The position numbers and the translations under genes are program-made. DNA of 64,000 nt from Pleodorina starrii (taxonomy: Eukaryota; Chlorophyta; Chlorophyceae; Chlamydomonadales; Volvocaceae). The notes below the pieces were generated by a model. That model made no database searches. It was not told the DNA's origin and saw nothing but the letters and a program-made list of their open reading frames with translations. Below, piece after piece: positions 35,160-46,600 of this stretch (the first letter of the stretch is position 1; each line of letters opens with the position of its first letter). The DNA lies in contig BRXU01000039.1 of the NCBI GenBank assembly GCA_030267565.1, positions 682,001 through 746,000 of the forward strand, in the 5' to 3' direction.

Positions 35160-36479
35160 TGTAGGATTGCCCATGTTCCCGGAGCAATCGTAGATTGCGA
35201 AGGGACTGCATACCCCCAAAAAAATGTGGTGTCGCAAAACGCACTCGTCTTTTGCGACTTCTGGCCACCGAAATTTCTGGGAATCAGCATTCTATATTAT
35301 TGATGGCTGCCTCCGTGTCGGAGAGCCAGGCACGCCCACGTCGCAGCCATTCAAAGGCTCCATGGACGAGCGACCCGCCGGCGCGCGACCAGAACGCCTC
35401 CAAGGAAGTCTTTCAATGGCAGTCAATGCCGCATTGTAAACAACGTGCATTGCGCGATGCGGCGCGACCTCAGGCGCCGGTCGCAATACATTCACAAACG
35501 GATAGCGACCTCAGAGGGTAACTTCAGCAAATATGTACGCCGGCACATAAACAAACATGACATGGAATTATGTTGCATATGAAAGTTTGACAAAAGCTCA
35601 GTATCAGATAGGTCGCAGCCGGCAGCGGTTGCAACATGTTCAATGGCCGTAAGGCGGCCTAAAAAATAGGCGTAACGGCATACAATCAGTTCTACTGACA
35701 TCCCGCTAGGGCATGCTGTAAGCGCGGCTTCACCGATGGGGTGTCGGTGGTACGACGACGCTTATGATGACGCTCATGACAGCGAAACGCCAAGCATCCG
35801 GTGCCAAACTGCATTCGGACAAAGCAGACGCCTGCGACAACATTTAGTATAGTGGCAAACTGGGGCCCAGGGCGTACAGTGCTCGTCACACTCATCCTCG
35901 GAGCTATGTCGCACCTGTTGTCAATGAGCGGGACCATGCGGCTTCTGGAAACGAGGCAACACAACACCTTGCCACGCCTCAACATCGCTAGTCGGAATGA
36001 CTGAGCCGCGCGCCAGTCGTTGTCGAATGCCACATCGGAGAGACCGGCAGCAGCCAGCGGGAGGCAGAAGGACCGCTTACGGTAATAGTAAGCATGCGCA
36101 GCCGCTCAGGAGGCACTCGAGGGCTTACTGGGCCTAGGGCGGGACCAAACAAGGAAGGCATGCCACCCTCGGGAAGGTACGCCAACCCCTCCAGCAGGAA
36201 GTCGAGGACCGTTGCCAAACACCGAGATGGGGAGACAAGGCTTGGGCCTGCGGCTGCCGGGCAACAGCCCCACACGTCAAGTAACAGAGCCACCGCCCCC
36301 GGACACCAAGGTTGAAGGCTCGGCCCGCGCGGGCCAGGTCAGTCAGCACGACGAGCCTGGGCTTACGGAAAGGACAGGGGTCTCAGGCCAAGGCCACGGG
36401 GAGCGGCAGGCGACACGGGAGACGGATACCGCCACACACAGGTCGTTCACAACTGTGCACCGTGCGCCCACACCTAGAG

Positions 36480-37200
36480 GGCAAGTTGCGCGTGGGACCG
36501 GTTCCAACGGGGAGGGGCGGCGTGTGCCGCGGGTATGGCAGCAGGGGGCCCATCTCGTGCGGGGCCGGGTTCGGGGGGAAAGGGTGGTGCGCACCGGGGG
36601 GGCTGTAGGCGGGGTGCATCACGCACGGAATAGGGCACAAGGCAGAAAGGGGAAGCGACACGCACCGTGGGGTCGGCCGAAGAGGGGCGCATCGCGCGTG
36701 AGACCAGGTACCAAGGGACCGGGGGGGGGCGGCGCGCGCCGCTGAGGCATCGTGCACCACGTGCGGATCGAGTCCATGGGGATACGGGAAAGGGCGGCGC
36801 ACGCCGCTCGGACGGCAGGAGGGGACACATGGCCCGCGGCATCGAGTACAGGGTGGGAAAGGAGGAGGGTGGTGTGCGCCGCTGGGGTTGCCAGGAGGGG
36901 CACATCGAGCGTGAGACCGAATACCGTATCAGGACAAGGGTGGCGGCGTGCACCAGGGGGAGGGCGCACCACGCGAGAAACCGAGCCAAGGGGAAAGGGG
37001 GGCGGCGCACACCGTGGGGTCTGCAGGGGAGGGGTGCACCACGCACGGGACCGGGCACAAAGGAACTGGGCGTCACGTGCCTCAGGCAGTGAGCGCATGG
37101 CAAAGGGGAAAGGGACGGCACGCGTCGCTGAATCGGCAGGGAGGTGGCATGTCGCACGAGGGTCCTGGCCCAAGGGGGAAGACACAGCAGAGGAGTCGGT
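36480..37200. repeat. Degenerate G-rich tandem repeat, period roughly 75-90 bp
   Basis: Recurring words such as GGGCGGCGC, GCACCACGC and GAGACC(A/G)A appear about every 80 bp with many changes. No coding interpretation was found. Confidence 0.4.
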
Positions 37201-38598
37201 CAGTCAGGGTGCACCGTGCGGCCGAGAAGGGACAAGCGGGTGGGGCTAACAGCACACCGAAGAACCCAATACGGGCCAATTGGGGACGGCTAGCATATTT
37301 GTGGGCCGGCAGGGCAGCCAGCACTCGCCACAACGGGCGGGCATGCAGAGGGGGAGGCAACTGTACGGGGCTCCGGCACCCCATTTCCTGAGCGACACAC
37401 TGCACCCCTGGAGCTGGACCTTACGGCGGGCGAGGCTTGCGTGGCCGAGGACTCCCTTACACGCGGGGGGGGGATATCTCTTGGGATTTGCGGGAGCTGG
37501 GGATTGCGGCCGTGACACCGGCGTGGACACCCTCTCGCGCCGGGGATGCCCCCGGGGCCCGGGATCCTTCCTGTTCAGTCATGCCACGGGGCGGTTGCTC
37601 TTGGGGCCTGCTTGCCCCAAGTGTTGGCCCTGGTGTTGCCTGTTGGCTTCTTCACCGTCCCCGTCCTTGTAACACCCCTCACAGAGGACAAAAACGCACT
37701 GCAGGCCACACCCAACACGTGCAAACCCCCTACCCGTCACCTGCCGTACCTCCCTTCCATCGCCCGGCGCGACCGTTTCAAATTGCTCCGGGAAGTGTTG
37801 CCGCAGGCAACACGTGTCATGTCCGTGCCTGTGAACTGTGGACTGTGGTGTCCTAACCAAAGTGCAGAATCTCGGCCAACGGAAAGGCTGCATAAGTTAA
37901 AGATTGCATTCTTTATTGCACGGTAAATTTATTATAGGGAACCCAACATCGCATGAGTAAAAACCAGTTTGGCAGTCTCCATGGACCGAGGCCGAGGTCA
38001 AACCAACACCTCTCGGCCTATAATTAATTCCAGAAGATTCATCGTTCCTCAAAGTGGATTTCTGACATGACGGCGTGAAATGATTCTTCGTTTCGGCGAC
38101 CAACTACGTTTGCATTGCGAACATTCTTCCCGCGACCACACCACAGCAGCTCTGCTACCCGGTCCGACCGACTTGACGCACATTTCTTTTATAAAGGTTG
38201 CAAGGAGCAAACAATGAGGGGCAAACTGCTGGTTGTTGTACGCCAAGCCGCAAATGCACGCATGATGCAGCGGTCTTCTGCGGGCCGCCCAACAAGTCCA
38301 GTCGGCAACCTAGGGGATGGACTTCTACATTCCCTGTACTAATGTTAAAGCAGTCAAGCCTCCTCTACGGCGAATACCTCAGTAGCGAAGCCTGTGCACT
38401 CTCGTCGGCAACTGCACGTCGTCGCAACCCTCGAAAACAGTTCCGCTGTCCTTCTATTGGCAAGTCAGCCTGCGTGATGTGTAAATGATACACTCCATGT
38501 CTACTGTCAAGTAACTTCAGCCAATGCGCTGGCCGGAAGAGTTGCACAGTGCCGAGACGGCGCGCGATGCTAAACATGGGTCGGATTGCTGAAGCCGC

Positions 38599-38870
38599 AG
38601 GCATTTCAGATATAAAGCTCTGGCTGCCTATCAGCAGGAATGTCGACACTCTCACAGTTGACGCCCTCGCCGCTCGCTTTGGAAATGCCGTACGTATTTC
38701 GGTCGATGCGCACATGCGCTCATGCACCCGGCGGGATGACGCGCTTCGCGCGGCGCCGGCAGGCCTTGCTAACGACTCGGCTAGCAGGCATTTCGGGAAA
38801 AAGCACTGGCTGTCTATCAGCAGGAATGTCGACACTCTCACACTTCACGCCCTCGCCGCCCTAGCACTCA
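38599..38870. repeat. Diverged direct duplication, about 187-bp spacing
   Basis: GCAGGCATTTC, then ATCAGCAGGAATGTCGACAC and GACGCCCTCGCCGC (GACGC/CACGC), occur near 38599-38675 and again near 38785-38862. Confidence 0.7.
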
Positions 38871-39019
38871 ACTTAACTCGTACGGATTTAGTGGGGCCCC
38901 GCCCTTTTTCCGGCTTCAAGGAAGCCGACACCAACCCCTTGTTGGGAAAGGGGTTTTGCCGGGACAAAGTCCCGGTCCGCTCCTGGCGCGACAGGAGGGT
39001 TTCGGCCTGGCGCGGAGCG

Positions 39020-39045
39020 CCAGGACTGGCGCCTGCCAGTCCTGG
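39020..39045. repeat. Hairpin with 11-bp stem
   Basis: CCAGGACTGGC, loop GCCT, GCCAGTCCTGG. The flanks are also rich in GGCGCC-type inverted repeats (38990-39060). Confidence 0.8.
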
Positions 39046-39407
39046 CGGGGCGCCTGCTCTTGGCACGCTCTTGGCACGCCAGGACTAATTTTGGCCCTTG
39101 AAGGGGTCAAGTTCCTGGAAGCTTTTGGACCAACCGTCAAACCCACACCGCACCCCATACCCGTGCATACCCGTGCAGGTCTACCGCCCCCGCCCCCCAA
39201 TGCACTCGCTTCCTTATCACCCACATCCACATCCACTTCCACACCCGCTTCCAACTCCCACACCTCAAGCCTCTACCCACTCGCTGCCAACCCTCCTCTC
39301 AACCCCCTCGCCGCATATCCCACCCACACCCACACCCACACACGGCGTCACTCCTTCCAACGGCCGCCCCTCGTCGCCCCCAGCGCCGCGCCACGACAGT
39401 GCCGTAC

Positions 39408-40620
39408 AAACTCCTCCGACAGCATCGCCGCCGCCGCCGCGCCGGGCTGCCACGCCAGCACGCGACCCACCATCGAGCACATGGACACAACGCCCCGGCC
39501 GCCGCCACCACCACCACCGCCGCCACCACCGTGGTGCTGTGCATCCAGTTCCTGCGAAACGCCGCCGTCGACAGCTGCCGTCTCCTCTTCCGCCGCCGCC
39601 ACTCCAAACTCCGAGCCCGCGCCGCCGGCGCCGGCGGCCACTGCGGTGGCGGCGGCGGCGGCGCCACCGCCGGCGCCGTCCATCGCCTCTCTATACAGCT
39701 GCTCTGCTCGCTGCAGCAGCCGCGGTGGCATGAACACGCCGGCCGCGGCCAGCGACGAGAGCGTCAGCGCCACCTGCCGCGGCGCCATCAGCGGCGCCGC
39801 CGCGTCGACCAGCTGCACGGCAACGCCCAGCGCCGTCGGCATGCGGTTCGGGTGGCCCGCCGCCGCCGCAGCGGCAGCGGTGGCGGCGGCGCTGGCAGGC
39901 AAGTCCATGTCGTACTCGTCGTCATCCACCGCCGCCGCCGCGCCGTCGCCGCCACCGCCGCTGGCCCGGGCGACGCTCGGGCGCGTGCGCAGCTGGGACA
40001 TGCCGTACAGTATCAGCAGGAGCGGCTGCAGACGGCGTGGGAATGCGGATGGGGTAGCGGAGGTCGGGAGTCAGAGGAAAGGAACGGAACGGAACGGAAC
40101 GGAAAGGAGAGGAAAGGAACGAAACGGAACGGAACGGAAAGGAAAGAAAAGGGATGAACAAATCGTGACCGTTTCGATTTCACGGCTCCATTTGTTAGTA
40201 CGGCATCTGTTGCTGTGGTACAGTAGCAGGGTTGTAAATAGTCGGTCGCTCTTCGTCCGCCAATCCGTCTATGTGGATGTACATCCGTCTATGTCCGTCC
40301 GCCAGTCCGCCGTCTGCTTCTCGGATCTGCCCAGACCTGCCCTGTCGTACCGTCACGGTGATTGTCTTCCGGCGTAGGCACTCCAGGACCTCCTCCTCAC
40401 GAATCAGGACCCAGTCCAACGGCGGCGACTCGACTGTCTCCTGTTGTTGCTGCTGCTGCTGATGATGATGATGAGGTTGCTGCTGCTGCTGCTGCCCGAC
40501 GGCCTCCGCGGCCGAGGTGGACGCCGCACCCGAAGGCATAATCGATGGCGACGGCGGCGGCGCCGGCGACGTCAGCGGCGCAACCACGTTGAGTCCTAGC
40601 GCATTTATGTGTCGCGAAAT
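39408..40620 (-). CDS. OPR-like gene, C-terminal exons (same gene or a second one)
   Basis: Exon 40620-40351 (90 codons: [18 protein letters not shown], Gln/His run, [18 protein letters not shown]) joins exon 39992-39408 (195 codons: [34 protein letters not shown], then poly-Gly and FVRHC just past the donor). Splice sites are ACG|GTACGAC and TCCCAG, phase 0. Upstream exons or a start codon are not evident before the mobile-element cluster. Confidence 0.45.
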
Positions 40621-43600
40621 CTGGCGATGCAAGGGGAAGAGACGATGTGTGTGTGCGTTGAGCGATAGGCAAGTGAGGTTCCCGAAGAGGCGCTCGAAAA
40701 GACGGGGGCGTGAGGGCGGGCGTGAGGTTGGGCGTGAGGTCGGGGGTGAGGTCGGGGGTGAGGCGCGCCAAACCGCCAAGGTCAGCTGTGTCAGTCAAGA
40801 GGTTGCCGTTGCAGCGCCAAGCAAGCACAGCAACAGAGCAGTTGAGAACGTCCTTTGAAAGGACCACCGGCAAACGTCAGAGGAATGCTGGGGACTGCTG
40901 ACAGGGAGGAGTAAGGTTCCCTCCTCAACGCGCCGATTCGGCGGCTGGGCAGTTGGTGGTTGGCGGTTGGCCGTTGGTAGTTGGGGGTTCTGCGACAATT
41001 CCCGGTACCCCCGCACACTGGCGGCTGCCCTTGCGTGCGGCGCGTTCCCGTTTCTCTGTTGCCGCAAAAGAACGCATTTAACTTTTACCACCTTTTACTA
41101 ATTACTGGGTGCCGCCCACTAATGTGCGCTGGCACCCAGGTTGTGCACCACATACACACATACACACATGCACAGTTGCACAGTTGCACATACACACACA
41201 GAGGCGGCCACCAGTGGCCCTCCCTTGGAAGATCGTTTGCAGATACCGTGTTAAGAGGGCCCGGCCGCTTGGAGGCTAGCACGACACACACGCAGCGAGA
41301 CACACCGGGCGTAGCTCAAGTTGGTAGAGCACCGGGTTAGTGACCGGCGGGTCTGGAGTTCGATTCCCAGAGTCGGCACTAGCTTTACCGGAAGACGTGG
41401 GATCGTACCCCACCGCTGGTCCCCCGGGTGAAAGAGATCGGGGTGTCGAAGGCTGGAGACAATGGTGTCCTCTGGTGCGCGGGGCGGCTGGAGTGGGATG
41501 CCACCAAGAAGAATAAATACGCTGCCGCAGAGTAATGGTGGAGGAATGAGTCTGCATAGGGCCTGGACCAGACTGCATAGCAGATGGTGGTTGGATAACT
41601 AAGATCGGGCGGCGGCAGGCTTCCGAAGGATATAGGAGGTGGCAATGGCACCGGTGTGAGTGCCCTGGTAGATTACGCAGCTGTAGAGCATGCGTTCGGT
41701 GGACTGAGGACAGTAGGCGCCTGGGGCTGGCTTAGCTGGCACATGGACAATCAGGTGGACGCTGTCCTGTGACGATTACGGCGCAGCGGTTAGCACTTCC
41801 CGGTGCAGTGTGCGGACAAGGTGGTACGCCCCTCCTCAATAGAGGAGTGCTTCGGCGGTCTCCCGTATGTGGGCGGGTTAGCGCCCCCGGCCAGTGTCGG
41901 CCCGGCAGATATGTAACAGTTACACACGCACAGAGACACACAAACACACAGACACACGCACAGAGACACACACAGACACACACACGCACAGAGACACACA
42001 TACACAGACACACACAGACACACACCCACACACATACACAGACACACAGACACACACCCACACACATACACAGACACACACAGGACACAGGACACATACA
42101 CAGACACACTCCCTTTTCGCGCCTAGAGGAGCACCGCCAGCCGGTAGCAGGCCGGCCGGGCGCCCCGGCGCTGCAAGGACTTCAGGGCGGGCAGGACAGC
42201 GCGGGCGCCGCGTAGCGCGCCGGCGCGACTGCTGTTTGTGCGGACGAAGGGCCCAGCTGCCGTATATGGCAGGCTGTGAGCTCAAGCCTTTGGGGAGCCG
42301 CTGCGCCGTACACCCGTATATGGGGTGTACGACGCAGCCAGCTCCGCGTCGAGCAGGAGGGGGTAGCGGCCCCTCACGCCCTTCTCCCACCGCAAGGGGG
42401 AGAGTGCTTAGGCGGTCTTTCCGTCGGGGCTGGGTTAGCAGCCCCTGGCCAGCGTCAGGGCCCGGTCAGATACTGTAACGACACACACAGACACACACAC
42501 AGACACACACAGACACACACAGACACACACAGACACACAGACACACACAGACACACACACAGACACACAGCCGGGGACTGGTGCCTTAATATCCCGCTTT
42601 GGGGCAACCCCCTTTTGCCCCACGGTGCGCAACCGACCAGCGGGGCAGCGGAAGCGGGGGATGCAGCGGACGCGCAGGCGGCAGATCCAGACTTCGCGCC
42701 CGAGGAGGAGGACAGGGACATGGCTCCCAACCCGCTTCCTAGGCCAGGACTAGAGAGCCGCCACAGGCGTCTGGCGGCATGCAGGGCGTTGCGCACGGTG
42801 GGTGACCTGATGAGGGTGACGCAGGCCGCCGCATCCGCCCCGCGAGCAGCTGGCGAGTGGGAGGCCTGGGTAACCGCCAACCTTGACCCCAGCGACCCGA
42901 CAGGCTTCAGGCGGACGACGACCATCGACGCCATCAACCGCCTCACGGCGGATATTAGCCCGGAATGGCGTGCAGCAGCAGCGACGGTGCTGGCGCACCC
43001 GGAACGCGCGGCAGGGCTGGATACGGAGGAGACGATACGAGCTCGGTTCGTGGGGCGGGTGGGCTGGCGGTTTGGGGGGTCACTCAGCATCAAGCTGCGC
43101 GACCTCTCCGTCCGCCAAGCCACCCAAATGCAGATGCAGCCGGTAACGGAGCGCCGGGCCCGCCTGCACGCAGCCTACGAGCGGGAAGCCCGGGAGCAGC
43201 CCGCAGCGGCGGCAGCAGCAGCAGGAGCCCACCCACCGGGACATCAGCCAGCCGCCGCCGAAGTGGCGCCAGCAGCAAGTGTACTGGCAATGCTCCGGCG
43301 AATGTGGCCCATCAAATGGGAGCGCGAACACTTTGAGACGCTCTGGCGGCTGGCACAGGACGGCGTGCCGCTTCCCGGCAACAGCCACATCAGGGGAGCA
43401 GCACCAGAACAATGCAAGTGCGGCGCGTACGGGGGAGCCGGCCCACACGCATGCTCGCCGCGTGCACACCACTTCTGGGAGTGCCCGGTGGCGCAAGCGG
43501 TGGTGCAGCAGATCGCCGCCCACGTGCCCGGGCCCATCACCCGGGCAAACGTGTGGCTGGCGGAGCCACCGCCAGGCGTGCAGCAGTGCGTGTGGGACGT

Positions 43601-46600
43601 GATCTGCCTGGCGGCACTCACGGCCATGGAACGGGCGCGCGTGGGGCTGTGGGCAGTCAGGAACTCACCCACCGCCCCGGACGCCCCAGACCCAGTCGAG
43701 GTGGCCAAGGCGCGCGCAGCACTAGATTTTTGGCAGCGTGTGCGGGGGTTTGCGGAGCTAGACGTGCCAAGGCGGGGATGGGAGGGGGTAGGGCCTGACC
43801 ACCCCATCCTGGCGGCGGTCAACGGCCACATTCAGTGTGTGCAGCACGCAGGGATGGGTATGGAGGGAGAGGGAGGGGTCGTGGAGTGAGGGGATGAAGG
43901 GGCTTCAGGGGTGAGGGAGGGAACTTAGGGCGTCCAGGCAGGGAGGCGTGAGAGGAGGGGAGGTGGGGGGGTTCCTTTGGGTCCGAGAGGACTTAGGGTG
44001 CAGAGACCGCCGCGGGCTGCCTTTTGTAGGCGAGGGAGGCTTTAGGGAGCGGGTTTAGCGAGAGTGAGGCGAGTTGGCGAGGTGCCGCCTAGTGCGAACT
44101 ATAGCTCCGTCACCTAGCCCGCTGCCGCAAGGCCCGCTCCCGACCTCCTGCCGCGTCGAGGCCAAGCGGCGCTCTGGAGCTCGGCCTCTAGGTGCCACCC
44201 CCCGGCCTCTCCGGGGCCGTCGTAGTAGGAGTAGTAGCAGGGGTAGGGCGCGCGCTGTCTTGGGTTCTCCTTTGGTGCTGACCGCCCACGAGCCGGACCA
44301 AGCTCGGGGCAGGTTCTCAGCGCTTTGTTTTCGCGCCTAGAGGAGCACCGCCAGCCGGTAGCAGGCCGGCCGGGCGCCCCGGCGCTGCAAGGACTTCAGG
44401 GCGGGCAGGACAGCGCGGGCGCCGCGTAGTGCGCCGGCGCGACTGCTGTTTGTGCGGACGAAGGGCCCAGCTGCCGTATAAGGCAGGCTGTGAGCTCAAG
44501 CTTTTGGGGAGCCGCTGCGCCGTACACCCGTATATGGGGTATACGACGCAGCCAGCTCTGCGTCGAGCAGGAGGGGGTAGCGGCCCCTCACGCCCTTCTC
44601 CCACCGCAAGGGGGAGAGTGCTTAGGCGGTCTTTCCGTCGGGGCTGGGTTAGCAGCCCCTGGCCAGCGTCAGGGCCCGGTCAGATACTGTAACGACACAC
44701 ACACGCACAGAGACACACATACACACACGCACACAGACACACACACACACGCACACAGCACGCACCATCAGGCGGTGCATGAGGTCCCACCCAGACTGCC
44801 GCCGCTTGACCTGTCGGACAGAACGAAGCGAGAAAGGCGCGACAAGAGGTCGGTTGGGAGGCGAGGGGGGAGGTGAGAGGCGGGGGGGCGGTTGCGGGTG
44901 GGTTGCATAGAAGGATTGGCGGGAGGGAAGGGAAGGAACGGAGGGGAGGGGAGGGAAGGGGAGGGGGGGGGCGGCGATCTCGATTGCGGCCAACCGTGGG
45001 ACTCCGCCAACAGCGGATATATAACGGAATCAAAATCAGGATCAACCAATTAGTCAGTATCAAGATGAGGATCAGGATCAACATATGAAGCAGAATGAGG
45101 ATCAACTCAATCAACCAGGATAAGGAATTCAGGATGAAGATGAAAATGAGGATCCATCGCTCCATCAGAATCAAGAATCACAACCTTACAACCCCTCGGC
45201 CCGTCCTGCGTGTCGTCTGCATCCAGACGCGGAAGTCGAAGTAGCTCAGTACGGTAATCTTGCTGCCCGAACCCAATACCTCTTCACACCCCTTCTTGGG
45301 TCCACCCTTCAAAACCCAGACCCTTAACCCCCACCTCCCCCACCGAGCCCAATGCCCGAGCCCAATGCCCGAGCCCAATCCCCGAGCCCAGATCCACGTG
45401 AGAACCCGCAATGAAACTCAGATCCAGATCCCGATCCAGATCCAGATGCAGACCCACCTCCTCCACCAGCAACTGTACCAGCTCGGAGTCGCGGCCCAGG
45501 CCGGCGGCAGCGCACGCCTGCGAATAACCCACGGGTCATTTAGTCACAATCGACGACCCACGGGTCATTTATACAACCGATGACCCCACGGGTCAGTCAG
45601 TCACAAACTCACAATCGACGAGCCAGGGGTCAGCCAGTCACACCGGACGACGAGCGGCCGCGACCGGGCAAGTACGCAAGCGGTTGCGTGACGCGGCTTT
45701 TCCTCGTTGGCCGTACCATACCATACGATCGGCACGTCAGTTGCCTGCCCCAGATGTCGCCGAGATTCCCGTATCTGTCTGCTTCCCGTGTCCCATGGAA
45801 TCCCCAGCAGTGAACCCCCGGTGACGCTGAACGCGCTTCTCGCCCTCTTTCCTCCTTTCCACAACCCTCGCTGCCTGCAACAACTGCCGGCAGCTCGTAG
45901 TGTGTGTAGTGTAGTGTGTGCGTGTGTTTTGGCTGAGCGCGCATACACCGTAACCTGCCCGCGCCGTCCCCGCACGCAGTACCCTGTCTTGTCGTACCTC
46001 CAGTGCATACGTAATCTGGATATCATCTTGACTCAGTCGGCCGCGACCACGTCGCTGGTGGCGCCGCTGCTGCTGCTGCTGCTGCTGCTGCTGTTCCGGC
46101 GGCGACGGGGGCGCCGCGGTCTGCCCCTCTCCTCCCAACGACCCTGAATCGGCTGCTGCTGGTGCTGCTGCTGTGATTGGTGCCGTTGTTGCGGCTGCTG
46201 CTGCTGCTGCGGTTGTTGCTGGTGCTGCTGTATCTGCTTCTTGAGGCTCCCCTCTAGCCGCATCACCGACGGCGGTGGCGAAAGCCGAGGCATCGCCTGT
46301 GCTGGCGCCGCCTCCGTCGCCGCCGCTAGGGCGGGCGCCCCCTTCGGCCACAATGCCGCCGCCGCCGCCAGCAGCGGTGTCATCCGCTGCGTCGCTGCTG
46401 TGCAGTTGCGGTCGCGGTTGCGGTGGGGGCTCCCTCCCAGGCTGCTGCTGCTGCTGCAGCGACTCGCGCACCAGCTCGGCGAGACGTGAAGCCAGGGGTG
46501 CCACCACCTGCACACACACACACCACCATCACCATCACCATCACCACCACCACCACCGCCGCCGCCGCCACCGGCTCGTCACCGGGGTCCGAGGTCATCA

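Larger units (their letters stand above)
33317..39407. other. Gene-poor region with repeats and palindromes
   Basis: 33.4-34.4 kb is comparatively AT-rich with no long frame. 34.8-35.2 kb holds a GGT run, a telomere-like tract and a 12-bp-arm palindrome. 36.4-37.2 kb is a degenerate G-rich repeat. 37.9-38.9 kb contains a diverged direct duplication. Open frames here lack codon bias, motifs or splice partners. The region may be decayed mobile DNA, but I see no diagnostic domain. Confidence 0.5.

Noticed and set aside
36300..37160. Arg/Gly-rich and Pro-rich open frames on both strands
   Set aside because: They run through a degenerate G-rich repeat with no motif, splice partner or consistent codon bias.
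41305..41378. Functional tRNA gene
   Set aside because: Boxes A and B are good but anticodon, T and acceptor stems have multiple mismatches; better read as a SINE head.
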